From: Gammaproteobacteria bacterium
GTDB taxonomy: Bacteria > Pseudomonadota > Gammaproteobacteria > Steroidobacterales > GCA-2729495
DNA: 64,000 nt
Direction of reading: 5' to 3'
NCBI GenBank assembly: GCA_014337915.1
Contig: QUBU01000004.1
Span: 87,371 to 151,370 of the forward strand
In this document: positions 1 through 8,605 of the stretch, piece by piece
Layout of the letters: the number at the start of each line of letters is the position of its first letter
Numbering within the stretch: the stretch's first letter is position 1
Made by a program: the position numbers and the translations under genes
Notes under the pieces: model-generated
Told to the model about the DNA's origin: nothing
The model's database searches: none
Seen by the model: only the letters and a program-made list of their open reading frames with translations

Positions 1-551
1 AATTCCGGACGTTGCCAGGCCTGCAGGTCGTTCTTCGGCAGCGGGTTGTACAGGCCGTACTTGGTGAACTGGTAGAACTCCGGCGGAACCTTCCGGTCAC
101 CGGCATCCTGGAACGGATTGAGCCGATGCCCCGGCCAGTCATTCGGGAGAATGCCCTCGCCGCACAGGTGATACATCAGTTCATTGCGGGGGGCTGTGGT
201 ACGCAGCCTTTCCGGAACCAGCGTCAGGCCAAGCCGATTCGCGGTATCCAGCATCCGGGCATAGCTGCTGCCGATGCCACTCCCGCCAAGTTCCGGGTGC
301 CCCGGCACGTCTGACTCACGCGCGGTACAGACCCGCCCGCCGACCCGGTGTGTCGCCTCGAGAATCTGGCAGCGATATCCCTCGCTTTCCAGCAGGGTTG
401 CGGCATTCAGCCCCGACAGGCCTGCACCGATGATCAGGACATCGGGAGCACCACGGGACCGGCTGCCGCTGCCCGGCCGCGCCGCTGCTGCGACAAGGGG
501 TGCAGCGACCGCCATGCCCCCCAATGCAAGTACACGTCGGCGGGTAAGCAT
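1..551 (-). CDS. Flavin-dependent amine-oxidase-like protein, N-terminal part (cut by window edge)
   Basis: Reading the minus strand from an ATG at 551 gives about 183 residues open to the window edge, so the C-terminus is missing. The N-terminus has a twin-arginine signal (TRRRVLALGG) and an Ala-rich stretch, so Tat export is likely. A dinucleotide-binding motif (IIGAGLSGL, about residues 41-49), an acidic residue in LEATHRVGGRV and the GGR turn are typical of the FAD domain of the flavin amine oxidase family. The substrate cannot be told. It is the last visible gene of the run that starts with the TonB receptor, 44 bp after the DUF1838 gene. Confidence 0.8.
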   Translation of the reverse strand, partial: MLTRRRVLALGGMAVAAPLVAAAARPGSGSRSRGAPDVLIIGAGLSGLNAATLLESEGYRCQILEATHRVGGRVCTARESDVPGHPELGGSGIGSSYARMLDTANRLGLTLVPERLRTTAPRNELMYHLCGEGILPNDWPGHRLNPFQDAGDRKVPPEFYQFTKYGLYNPLPKNDLQAWQRPE

Positions 552-595
552 GAAACTACATGATCCTCGTTGCTGGTCGTGGAACCTTCAGGGCG

Positions 596-1477
596 TCACC
601 TACCGTCATCCCAGCCGACATCGGCAAGGATGTCATTGCCGAGCAGCCGCCGTGAAGCGGCAACGAACTCCTGTGGCAGCGCTTCGGCACTGTCGAACAG
701 GCGTGAATCCGTGCGCCAGAGCATATGGCCAGGATGGCCATCCATGCCAAGGAATTCCATCCACTGTGTTTCACTCACCCAGGAAGGCACATTCGGTATG
801 TAGGAAGTCGACCTGCTCCTGAGCTCAGCGATGGGAAACGACCAGGTGTCCAGCGTCATTTCCGTTCTGAATACCTTGCTGCGAGGATCCTGCCACCTCG
901 TGAACGCCTCGCGCCTGGCGACTGCCAGGTCTCCCAGGAACGCCCACTTCAGGCGGTATGGCTTGCCAAATGCAGTGCTCTCCATGGAGATGCTGGCTTT
1001 GTACTGCATTCCCTGGGGTGCGACCGTATTGCCCGAAACACGCCCCTTGAACTGCGGAACCTCGACATTCTGGTTGGTATACGGGTTCCTGAACGTGCTC
1101 AGGTAGTCTCCGGTGGCAATGTCCCGGTATAGCATCCAGGCGCGGCTCCGCTCCGTCAGCACTCCCTCGGCAGAGAGCCGGCTCACCTTGATCTGGCACG
1201 ATTCGAGGTCGAACAGGTGCCTGCCATACTCGGCAACAACCTCGTGCCTGGCAGGATCGATGCCAAACACGCTGCCACGGGCATAGGTGTAGGTCTGCTG
1301 CTGGTTCGGCCGCCCGGTGAGCCTTGCGTAGATCTCGACGTTGTCGATTGGCGAGTCCAGCGCATACGCCAACCCGCCATTGCCTGGCTGCGCCCTGGCG
1401 GCAGCATCCAGCGGTAAACCGGCCGCCATTCCGCCACCCAGCACCATGGCACTTAACATTTCCCGTCTGTTGACCAC
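596..1477 (-). CDS. DUF1838 family protein, Tat-exported (copy A)
   Basis: 293 residues, starting at a GTG with a GGAG site about 8 bases upstream. The N-terminus (VNRREML followed by a Gly/Ala-rich stretch) reads as a twin-arginine signal ending near residue 30. The body matches the DUF1838 family and is clearly related to the product of 2562-3428: both have a YA..G..(T)YT..G start, a central D(L/W)E....K block, and a C-terminal block with GM.G..G..LW. The family has no established biochemical role that I know of. The gene lies between a solute-binding protein gene and an amine-oxidase-like gene, so a periplasmic role in the same pathway is inferred. Confidence 0.75.
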   Translation of the reverse strand: MVNRREMLSAMVLGGGMAAGLPLDAAARAQPGNGGLAYALDSPIDNVEIYARLTGRPNQQQTYTYARGSVFGIDPARHEVVAEYGRHLFDLESCQIKVSRLSAEGVLTERSRAWMLYRDIATGDYLSTFRNPYTNQNVEVPQFKGRVSGNTVAPQGMQYKASISMESTAFGKPYRLKWAFLGDLAVARREAFTRWQDPRSKVFRTEMTLDTWSFPIAELRSRSTSYIPNVPSWVSETQWMEFLGMDGHPGHMLWRTDSRLFDSAEALPQEFVAASRRLLGNDILADVGWDDGR

Positions 1478-1534
1478 CCGTTTACTCCAGTCATCCGGCT
1501 AGCGGTTTCTGAACGAACGATGCCTTTCCCTGCA

Positions 1535-2524
1535 TCACGTGGATGGCAGGCCTTCGATGCAGTCGTGGAGCTGATGCCAGCGAGGTCCGTTGCCGCGCAG
1601 GAAGCTCTCGCGGTAGGCCGCTGCTGTCTGTGCCCACTTACCCTGGTCTGCCGGCGCGATATCCGTAACCGTGACACCCGAGGCCCTGGCTTCAGCGAGG
1701 TACTCCTGCTCGTAAGCGGCGACATCCTCCGCCCACTGTTTCTGGTCGGGTAGTGCATCCAGCAGTGCGCGCCTGTCCCGCTGGCCCAGCCCGTCATGCC
1801 AGTCCTTGTCGGCCACCACTGCCCCGAGAAAGAAGCCATGCCGCGTCAGCGTCAGGACCCTGATTGGCGGCTTGCTGCGAGCCATTGAGGTGAGTTCAAC
1901 CAGAGAAAAGTCACCAAGGCCGTCCGGCGTCACCGCCAACCACGTTGCGATCTCCGGATACGGCACGGGCACCAGCCTGGCACCAAGCGCTGCCAGGTAA
2001 CCGTTGGTCACGGGACTCAGGCCTTTCCTGAACGGCCGCCCGGCCAGGTCTGCCGGCGTTGCCACGGCGTCCGCCCCGTAGACCACCAGCCAGCCTGAAC
2101 GCATGGGACCGAGCATCACCAGGCCCGCTGCCGCGAACTGCGGGGCCAGGATTGGCTGGATGCATTTCCGGAAGCTGTTCTCGACCTGCAGGTCACTGCT
2201 AACGAGACCAGGCAGGCGCAGGATGGAGAACTCCGGAACCAGCTCGGAGACGAGTGAATCCGGCATGACGGTCAGGTTGACGGTGCCGTCGCGCAGCGCT
2301 TCTGCGACACCTCCCGGCTGCCCCTGGCCAGCGCGAGGATCGGCAAAGACTACTGATCCGGCACCGGTTCGTTCGTATCGATCGGCGAAGTCCTTCCAGT
2401 AAGCCGCCGCTGGCGTTCCGGCCGTACGTATCGCCGCGACAATTACCTCATGCTTGTGGATCGCCTCGGTCGGCGTCGCCGCGGAAGCAGCGGCTGCGAT
2501 GCACAGCAGCCAGCCAAGCGCCAC
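1535..2524 (-). CDS. TRAP-type (DctP-like) solute-binding protein, orphan
   Basis: 329 residues from a GTG start placed just ahead of a hydrophobic signal peptide (LGWLLCIAAAASAA). The reading frame is open further upstream, but that part overlaps the preceding gene and is out of character. The mature part has features of DctP family TRAP receptors: an early segment on the ligand-binding lobe (SLVSELVPEFSILRLPGL), a GRPFRKGLSPV hinge-like segment, and a helical C-terminus rich in Ala, Glu and Gln. No DctQ or DctM membrane subunit is next to it in the window, so it may work with a distant permease or only bind ligand in the periplasm. The specific solute is unknown. Confidence 0.7.
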   Translation of the reverse strand: MALGWLLCIAAAASAATPTEAIHKHEVIVAAIRTAGTPAAAYWKDFADRYERTGAGSVVFADPRAGQGQPGGVAEALRDGTVNLTVMPDSLVSELVPEFSILRLPGLVSSDLQVENSFRKCIQPILAPQFAAAGLVMLGPMRSGWLVVYGADAVATPADLAGRPFRKGLSPVTNGYLAALGARLVPVPYPEIATWLAVTPDGLGDFSLVELTSMARSKPPIRVLTLTRHGFFLGAVVADKDWHDGLGQRDRRALLDALPDQKQWAEDVAAYEQEYLAEARASGVTVTDIAPADQGKWAQTAAAYRESFLRGNGPRWHQLHDCIEGLPST

Positions 2525-2561
2525 TACCGGATGAGTCCCCGGGAATGAGGATCGTCTGGCC

Positions 2562-3428
2562 CTAGTCACCCAGGGAAGCCTCGAAGAAATCGGGCGCGAG
2601 CTGCTCGATCTGCCTGCGTCGCTCCGGCGGGAACTCGGCGATGGACGCAAATTTCCTTCCGGCACCGTTCCAGAGCGTGTAACCGTCGACACCAGACATG
2701 CCCATCCAGCCGTAGTACGCCATCTGCGTACTGTAGGAGACGCATGCTGGTGCAACCGACTTGTTCCGGTCCGCAAGGTCAGCCAGGTTGCTGCCGAACC
2801 GGAAGATCGCGTTGTCTGCCACTTCCTTGCCGGTGGATGCTGGCGTGTAACGAACCCGCTCATCCAGCTCGAGCCAGACGTCGTTGCCGAGCACCTGCCA
2901 GGTGAACAACAGCGGCGATGGATTGTGCGCAAGAATCCCGTTGAACCGGGGCGAGGGAATGATGCCGGTCGTCGTGTAGTCGTAGGTGCCGATCTGCGTG
3001 AAAAAGTGCGTGACCTTGCTCTTCTTCCCTGTGACCGGACTGGCAAATTCCGTCAGATAGCCCCCGCCCAGGGCCCTGAACAGGATCGCCCCCCGGAAAA
3101 GGTACTGGACCCTGGTGTTCGACCGGAAAACGAACCGCTTCAGCTGGATTCCTTCCCAGTCGAGGAAGGGCTCCGCCAGCCTGGCATCGGCGCGCTTGGA
3201 GTAGATGCGCCCCCCCAACCAGGTGCAGGTGGTACCCCCGTCGGTCGAGCCGGCGATCTTTGCCAGAGCATACAGGTTGTCCTCAGGCGACTCCGGATTG
3301 AAGCCACCCTGTACGCTGCGCTCGTTGCCCTTGATGGTGGCGATATCGGCCATGGACATCGCCGGGGCCACCCCAAGGGTGGCCGCCAGCAAGGCCCTGC
3401 GTGTATGACGATGGTCCGAGGTTGCCAT
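2562..3428 (-). CDS. DUF1838 family protein, Tat-exported (copy B)
   Basis: 288 residues starting at ATG 3428, four bases after the stop of the TonB receptor gene, which suggests translational coupling. It begins with a twin-arginine signal (HTRRALLAATLGVAPA). It is a diverged paralogue of the 596-1477 product: the central block DWEGIQLKRFVF and the C-terminal block WMGMSGVDGYTLW line up with DLESCQIKVSRL and FLGMDGHPGHMLW. Overall identity looks low, so the two copies are probably not a recent duplication and may have distinct jobs. DUF1838 proteins have no assigned activity to my knowledge. Confidence 0.78.
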   Translation of the reverse strand: MATSDHRHTRRALLAATLGVAPAMSMADIATIKGNERSVQGGFNPESPEDNLYALAKIAGSTDGGTTCTWLGGRIYSKRADARLAEPFLDWEGIQLKRFVFRSNTRVQYLFRGAILFRALGGGYLTEFASPVTGKKSKVTHFFTQIGTYDYTTTGIIPSPRFNGILAHNPSPLLFTWQVLGNDVWLELDERVRYTPASTGKEVADNAIFRFGSNLADLADRNKSVAPACVSYSTQMAYYGWMGMSGVDGYTLWNGAGRKFASIAEFPPERRRQIEQLAPDFFEASLGD

Positions 3429-3432
3429 TGGC

Positions 3433-5754
3433 CTAGAAATTGAAGGTTACGCGCACCCCATACCGCCGCTCGTCCCGCATCGTGGTCACGGCGGCCGGGG
3501 TGGAAAAGTTCAGCTGTGGCGTGGCGAACGACAGGTCAAGGGTCCGGTCGCCGCCTACTGGCGCGTCTTCGTCCAGGAGATTGGTGACGAATGCCTCGAG
3601 CCGGTACCGATCCGTGGCAATACCCGCGCGCAGGTTCACCTCGCTGGCCTCCGGCAGGGTAGCCAGGCTGTCCTCGCTGAGGTAACGCTCCCCGGTATAG
3701 AACCAGTCGGCACGCCCGAAAGCCGACAGATCGCCTGTGATGGGCTTGTCTACCGACAACGACAGGGAGCCCATCAGCTTCGGGAAGAGCGGTGTCCTGT
3801 GGCCTGACGCATCCGCACTGCCGTAGATCGCGGCGTAGTCGCCCGACTCGTACTTCTTCATGATGGAGTCAGTCCATGTCAGCGTGGCCCCCAGGCTGAT
3901 GATGTCAGTGACCTGGTAGCCACCTTCAAACTCCACTCCCCAGATCTCCGTCCTGCCGGAATTGGTGAAGGCATTGACAATCTTCGGCGGGGGACCACTG
4001 CCCGTAAGCACGAAGGACTGCCGGTAGATCTGGTCCTTCCGCTCCATCTGGAACAGCGCCAGGTTCGTGGTCAGGCGGTTCTCCAGCAGGCGGTTGCGCA
4101 GGCCGATTTCGTACTGGGTCAGGGTCTCTTCGTCATAGGCGACTTTGGCGCCAGGCGCTACGACTGCAAGTTCGGCTGCCTGGGCCGGAGTCAGCGTAGC
4201 GACCGAGGTATTGAACCCTCCTGGCAGGTTTCCCTGGCTGAAACTGGCATAGACCACGGTCTGGTCGTTGATCTCCCAGTCCGTGGTCACGCGCGGAAGG
4301 AACTTGTAGAACGATGCGCTGAGGCTCGCGCCGCCGCCCGGGATGCTGGTGATCTCATCCTTCTGGTATCGGCCTTCGAACCCCACCGACCAGCCGTCGA
4401 CGATGTGATAGCGCAATGATCCAAACCAGCCGGTGGTCTCGATTTCTTCCTTGTCAGCCAGGTTGTTGCCAAGATTGCCATAGGCAGGCAACGGGCCCGC
4501 TGGCACGACCGTGAAGAACTGGTTGTTGTGGAAGGTGTAGTCCAGCGACAGGTAGTTTGCGCCGACCATCCACGTCAACCGGTCGTCGGCCAGGGCACCT
4601 GACAACCGGAGTTCCTGGCTGAAGTCCTCGAATTTCCTTTGGGCGGCGATCACCCATGCATCGTCCCCGGTGTTGTCGCCGTCAGCGATGTAGTTCGCTT
4701 CTTCGCGGTTGAACGAGGTCACCGAGTCGACCGTCAGCGACGTGTCGGGAATCGCCCAGGTGTTGGTCCAGTTGGTCCGGTACACCTCCCGATAGAGCCC
4801 AAATTCATCACGAAACGGGCCGACAATCTGCTGCACCTTCGCCAGGGCCTGCTTGAGGCCATAGGGAAACGGCGTCGTGTTCAGGGAAGGCGGATTGACC
4901 GGGACATCGCCACAGAAGTACCGCTTCGTCCCGGGCGGGAATGGCCCACAGTTGGTGTCGTTGAGGCCGGCCTGGGAAACGGCGGGTGGCCCGTCATCGA
5001 TGACGGAATAGGCCAGTCCCAGCTTGGACGTCCAGATGCCTCCCTGGTCGTAGTACAGAGCCCCGCTGATATCGAAGGTTTCCTCGTTGCCGAGCCTGGC
5101 ACCATCGGCCAGGCTGATGAACTGGCCATCCTTCGAATGGAAGAATGCATTCAGTCGGCCTGACAGCGCATCGGCAACCAGGGGTCCCTCGACAACACCG
5201 TCAATCCTGTAGTCATCGTCGGTTGCCATGGTGGCCGTGACGGAACCGCGCAGCTCGTCCGCTGGCTTCCGCAACACGTAGTTCACCGCACCCGCGAAGG
5301 TAGTACGACCGAATACCGCGGCCTGGGGTCCGCGAATGACTTCGATTCGCTCGATTGATGACGGCGCCACACTGGGTGGACCACCCGAGACATAGGCGCC
5401 ATCGATGAAGACTGACGCCGTCTGCCGTGTCGGCGATATCGTGTTGACGGTAATTCCACGGAACGTCGGATTGTTCTCGAACCTGCCCGGGGACGAAATG
5501 AAGCCCTCGAAGTGCAAGCCCGGGGACAGCTTGGCAACATCCGTGAGACTCTCGATATCCGCATCGAACAGGGTCTTGTCACTCAGGGCGGTGACCGACA
5601 CCGGTATATCGAACAACGTCTCTTCCGTCTTCCTGGCGGTCACGACGATCTCGGCAATCTCGTCATCTGGTGCCGCAAAGGCCAAAACCGGTACTGCGAG
5701 GCCGGCAGCAACAGAGCCCGCCAGCACGAACCGACCAACTGATTGAATGGACAT
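3433..5754 (-). CDS. TonB-dependent outer membrane receptor
   Basis: 773 residues, a normal length for the family. A signal peptide (to about residue 28) is followed by a TonB-box-like stretch (IAEIVVTARK), a plug domain with the conserved VIRGPQAAVFGRTTFAGAVN segment (about residues 138-158), and a long beta-barrel ending in ...VRVTFNF, with the terminal Phe needed for outer membrane insertion. It imports an unidentified ligand using the proton motive force through TonB-ExbBD. It is the first gene of the run that continues with two DUF1838 genes, a solute-binding protein and a flavin oxidase, so its ligand is probably their substrate (inference). The plug subtype resembles receptors common in sphingomonads and Steroidobacter-like bacteria. 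Confidence 0.9.
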   Translation of the reverse strand: MSIQSVGRFVLAGSVAAGLAVPVLAFAAPDDEIAEIVVTARKTEETLFDIPVSVTALSDKTLFDADIESLTDVAKLSPGLHFEGFISSPGRFENNPTFRGITVNTISPTRQTASVFIDGAYVSGGPPSVAPSSIERIEVIRGPQAAVFGRTTFAGAVNYVLRKPADELRGSVTATMATDDDYRIDGVVEGPLVADALSGRLNAFFHSKDGQFISLADGARLGNEETFDISGALYYDQGGIWTSKLGLAYSVIDDGPPAVSQAGLNDTNCGPFPPGTKRYFCGDVPVNPPSLNTTPFPYGLKQALAKVQQIVGPFRDEFGLYREVYRTNWTNTWAIPDTSLTVDSVTSFNREEANYIADGDNTGDDAWVIAAQRKFEDFSQELRLSGALADDRLTWMVGANYLSLDYTFHNNQFFTVVPAGPLPAYGNLGNNLADKEEIETTGWFGSLRYHIVDGWSVGFEGRYQKDEITSIPGGGASLSASFYKFLPRVTTDWEINDQTVVYASFSQGNLPGGFNTSVATLTPAQAAELAVVAPGAKVAYDEETLTQYEIGLRNRLLENRLTTNLALFQMERKDQIYRQSFVLTGSGPPPKIVNAFTNSGRTEIWGVEFEGGYQVTDIISLGATLTWTDSIMKKYESGDYAAIYGSADASGHRTPLFPKLMGSLSLSVDKPITGDLSAFGRADWFYTGERYLSEDSLATLPEASEVNLRAGIATDRYRLEAFVTNLLDEDAPVGGDRTLDLSFATPQLNFSTPAAVTTMRDERRYGVRVTFNF

Positions 5755-6378
5755 GTCCCCCCCAAGCGTCGTGCAATAAGAACCAATCGCCCCTCAGAAA
5801 TGCCGGATTCGCGGGTGGCACGGGCCAGCTGCTGAATCCTCGCTTGCACTTCTGCTTCCCCCGGAACCTACGGTACTTGCAAGGCCGGCAACAGCAGTCC
5901 GGGGCGGTATTTCGTAGACACGTAATCGCGACACATGCAGGACTTCGTGTGCTGCAGCTCACGAAATGCCCGGAATCGTCAGTGGCAATTCACGTACCCG
6001 CCCCAAAGGCACCGGGAACAAGTCTCTGCTGTTGTTTCCGGGCAACGGCACTGGGTGCCCGTCCTCCTGGTGCCTGCTTGCGCACATCAGCCGGAGACAA
6101 AACTTCAGAGTGTCATCCTGATTCAGCCAATTGACAGGCCAATCGGTCTATTGCCGGCGGGATGGCCGGGCACGATCAATCTCATCCGCGCGCGCCGCAT
6201 CACATCCCTGCTTCGGGCACTGCCGGGTGACCCACCGGGTGCATCGACTGGTGGAGCGGCAGATCATCGCAAGGCCCCAGGAACGGTACCTGGACCCGGC
6301 CTGAGCCACTCCCGGACTGGCCGATCCAGTTATCAATTCGTATACTCGCTCGACATACGTTTCGTCATACGGTGTGTC
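5755..6378. other. 624-bp intergenic region between the TonB receptor operon and the toxin-antitoxin pair
   Basis: No convincing gene is seen on either strand. The only long open frame (from about 5935, plus) is an upstream extension of the antitoxin frame with no ribosome-binding site or coding character. The region must hold the minus-strand promoter for the TonB receptor gene, which I could not resolve, and near 6341-6371 the plus-strand promoter of the toxin-antitoxin operon. Base composition is less GC-rich than in the housekeeping part of the window. Confidence 0.6.
6341..6371 (+). promoter_or_regulatory. Putative promoter and operator of the copG-mazF operon
   Basis: A TATACT hexamer at 6341-6346, about 32 bases before the antitoxin ATG, fits a -10 element; the matching -35 region is weak. 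Two direct CATACG repeats (6354-6359 and 6366-6371), 12 bases apart, lie just downstream. This spacing is typical of operators for ribbon-helix-helix antitoxins that repress their own operon. Assignment is by position and pattern only. Confidence 0.35.
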
Positions 6379-6687
6379 ATGTCACTCATCAGCATCCGTC
6401 TGCCCGATGACCTCGACGCGCAGCTCAGCCGCGAGGCCGAAAGGAGCCAACGCCCGAAGTCCGAGTTAGCACGCGAGGCAATTGCCCAGTTCCTGGACCG
6501 ACGGGAGCGCGAGCGGTTTCTCGGTGCGATCGCACGGGCTGCTCAGGCTGCTCGGGCTGAAGCAGAGGACCCCCTCGCGATCGCAGCGGAAGCCCTGCCC
6601 CTCGACAACGAGGCCTTGCTCCTGGGTGAAGGAACGCTGGTTCAGGAACGGCCAGCGCGCTATCGGGCCGCAAGGAGAAAGCCCTGA
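6379..6687 (+). CDS. CopG/RHH-family antitoxin
   Basis: 102 residues from the ATG at 6379. The first 45 residues (SLISIRLPDDLDAQL, then SELAREAIAQFLDRRE) are a ribbon-helix-helix DNA-binding domain, with the beta strand ISIRLP that inserts into the operator. The remainder is an Ala/Glu-rich tail expected to wrap the toxin. The stop codon overlaps the toxin start by one base (TGATG), the usual coupling in type II toxin-antitoxin operons. It likely neutralises the MazF-like product and represses the operon. Upstream in-frame ATGs are ignored because they lack coding support. Confidence 0.85.
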   Translation: MSLISIRLPDDLDAQLSREAERSQRPKSELAREAIAQFLDRRERERFLGAIARAAQAARAEAEDPLAIAAEALPLDNEALLLGEGTLVQERPARYRAARRKP

Positions 6688-7031
6688 TGCGTCGCGGGGA
6701 AATCTGGGTTGGCAGCCTGAATCCCAACCGCGGCGCCGAAGTCGGCAAGACCCGCCCGGTGCTGATCGTCCAGGCCGACTTCCTGATCGCCCAGGGTGAA
6801 CCGACAGTCATCGTATTGCCCCTGACCACGCAGCTGCGCAAGGCCAAGGAACCGCTGCACGTCACGATCCGCGCCCGCGATGATCTCCGGCAAGACTGCC
6901 AGGTGATGCCAGAGCAGCCCCGCACTCTGGACCGGCGGCGCCTGACTCAGGGGCCGCTGACGCGATTGAGGCCGGAAGAGATGGAGGCGGTGGAAAAGAG
7001 CCTGCTGGCGGTGATGGGGATGTATCGGTAA
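6687..7031 (+). CDS. MazF/PemK-type mRNA interferase toxin
   Basis: 114 residues, the normal MazF length. The N-terminus MRRGEIWVGSLNP followed by GAEVGKTRPVLIVQ is the classic PemK/MazF beta-barrel signature. The Arg of KTRPV and the Thr in the VIVLPLTT segment correspond to the catalytic region of family members. It is predicted to cut mRNA at short sequence-specific sites when freed from its antitoxin. It is translationally coupled to the upstream antitoxin gene and ends 13 bp before the convergent MFS gene. Confidence 0.88.
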   Translation: MRRGEIWVGSLNPNRGAEVGKTRPVLIVQADFLIAQGEPTVIVLPLTTQLRKAKEPLHVTIRARDDLRQDCQVMPEQPRTLDRRRLTQGPLTRLRPEEMEAVEKSLLAVMGMYR

Positions 7032-7043
7032 GCACGCTGCGGG

Positions 7044-8405
7044 CTACGGGTGCAGCATATCCCCCCCGCTCCCCCGCGGGCTGAGCGGCCCCGGCGCCTT
7101 CCAGCGCACCCAGAGGCCGAAGAGCACCACCAGCAGGGTGATGGTGCCGACCATCTCGAACACGGCATGCGGGCCGATGGCATCGAAGAGCCGGCCGCCG
7201 ACGGCGGTACAGAACAGGATGCCGATGGCGCCGGACATGTTGAACAGGCCGATCACCGCGCCGCGCGATTCTTTCGGCGCTTCCTGGCCGATGAGCGTGG
7301 CGGCGGCGGCGAAGGCGCTGATCTGGCCGATGCCGAGGAGCACGAAGTAACCGAGGTTGCTGCTGTCCAGCGGGTCGTCGACGAGGTCGGTGAACAGGAA
7401 CCCCGCGGCGGCCAGTGCCATGCAGACCACGGCGCCGGTGACGCGGTTCAGCCGGTCGAGCATGTAGCCCATGATCGGCAGCCAGAACAGGCCCGCCGTG
7501 GTGGATGCGGCGAACAGCATGCGTCCCTTGGCCGAGGCCTCGGCGGGATCGTAGCCGGCGGCCATGGCGGCGCTGGTACCCCAGAGGTTGACGAAGGTGC
7601 CGACCACGACCAGGTCGCCGCGCGCGATGAAGGCGCAGGCATAGGCCAGTGCCACCCGCGGGTTGCGCGCGGCGGCGAAACCGCTGCGCACCAGTTCGCC
7701 GATCGGCAGGCGCGCCACGCGATCGACGCCCATGCCGGGCTTCAGCCCGCGGGCGACCACGATGGCGGAGATGAAGCACAGCCCGGCAACGATGCCGTGG
7801 GCGAGGTACCCGGCCATCTGCGGATTCCAGCCGCTGCCGACGAAGGTCTTCATCAGGCCGCCGAGCCCGACCGAGAGGATGATGACGCCGAGCCCGTTGA
7901 GCGTGCCGATCAGCGCGGTGGCCTTGCCGCGCGAAGTGTTGGCCGGATAGTCGGCCAGCGTGGTCTGCAGCATCGCCGTCGCCAGGCCGACACCCACCGC
8001 ATAGACGACGCGGTAGCCGGTCAGCTCGGCGACCGAGCCGGCGAACGGGTACAGCGCGTAGGCGATGCCCATGAACAGATAGCCGACTGCGTACACCTGC
8101 CGCCGGCCGATGCGGTCGGCGAGGATGCCGGCCGGGCCGAACACCAGCAGCAGCACGATCTCGGTCCAGGCGGCGAGGTCACCCGAGATCTGGCCCTGCT
8201 CGTTCGCCGGGATCTGCAGGTAGACATTGAGGACGTAGGGTGTGCCGATGGCCACGAAGGCCAGCAGGCCGATGGTGGTGAAGGCGCCGTAGAGCAGCGT
8301 GCCGAAGTGGCTGCGGGCCACGCCCTCGGCCAGTTCGATGAACCAGAATTTCCTGGCGCTGCCAGTGCCCGCGGCCGGCGGGGTCTCGGGTGCTGTGGTG
8401 GACAA
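7044..8405 (-). CDS. Major facilitator superfamily transporter
   Basis: 453 residues with about 12 hydrophobic segments and a central charged loop (residues about 215-245). The loop between TM2 and TM3 holds GPAGILADRIGRRQVYAVGY, matching the MFS signature DRxGRR. The likely start is TTG at 8405, preceded by GAGGA seven bases upstream; no ATG gives a full first helix. Substrate cannot be inferred: neighbours are a toxin gene (convergent) and an exported lipase (upstream, same strand, 200 bp apart). Confidence 0.85.
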   Translation of the reverse strand: MSTTAPETPPAAGTGSARKFWFIELAEGVARSHFGTLLYGAFTTIGLLAFVAIGTPYVLNVYLQIPANEQGQISGDLAAWTEIVLLLVFGPAGILADRIGRRQVYAVGYLFMGIAYALYPFAGSVAELTGYRVVYAVGVGLATAMLQTTLADYPANTSRGKATALIGTLNGLGVIILSVGLGGLMKTFVGSGWNPQMAGYLAHGIVAGLCFISAIVVARGLKPGMGVDRVARLPIGELVRSGFAAARNPRVALAYACAFIARGDLVVVGTFVNLWGTSAAMAAGYDPAEASAKGRMLFAASTTAGLFWLPIMGYMLDRLNRVTGAVVCMALAAAGFLFTDLVDDPLDSSNLGYFVLLGIGQISAFAAAATLIGQEAPKESRGAVIGLFNMSGAIGILFCTAVGGRLFDAIGPHAVFEMVGTITLLVVLFGLWVRWKAPGPLSPRGSGGDMLHP

Positions 8406-8605
8406 GTCGGTCCTCGTGATCGGCTTGGGTCAGGTTGGATCCGGATTGCTTCCTGCCCGTGGCTGCAGCGGCGACGGCCGCTGCGATCCCCCCTGGCACT
8501 GGCAGGGGCCCATGATTCCTGCATGCGCGCCAGAACGCAATGCCGGCCAGCCATGAATCGCGGGCCGATCCCCTGTCCCGCAGATTGCGGGGAGGACAAT
8601 ACGGC

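Noticed and set aside
5935..6378. Upstream extension of the CopG antitoxin frame
   Set aside because: The added 148 residues look non-coding, lack an RBS, and the ATG at 6379 gives a standard RHH antitoxin.
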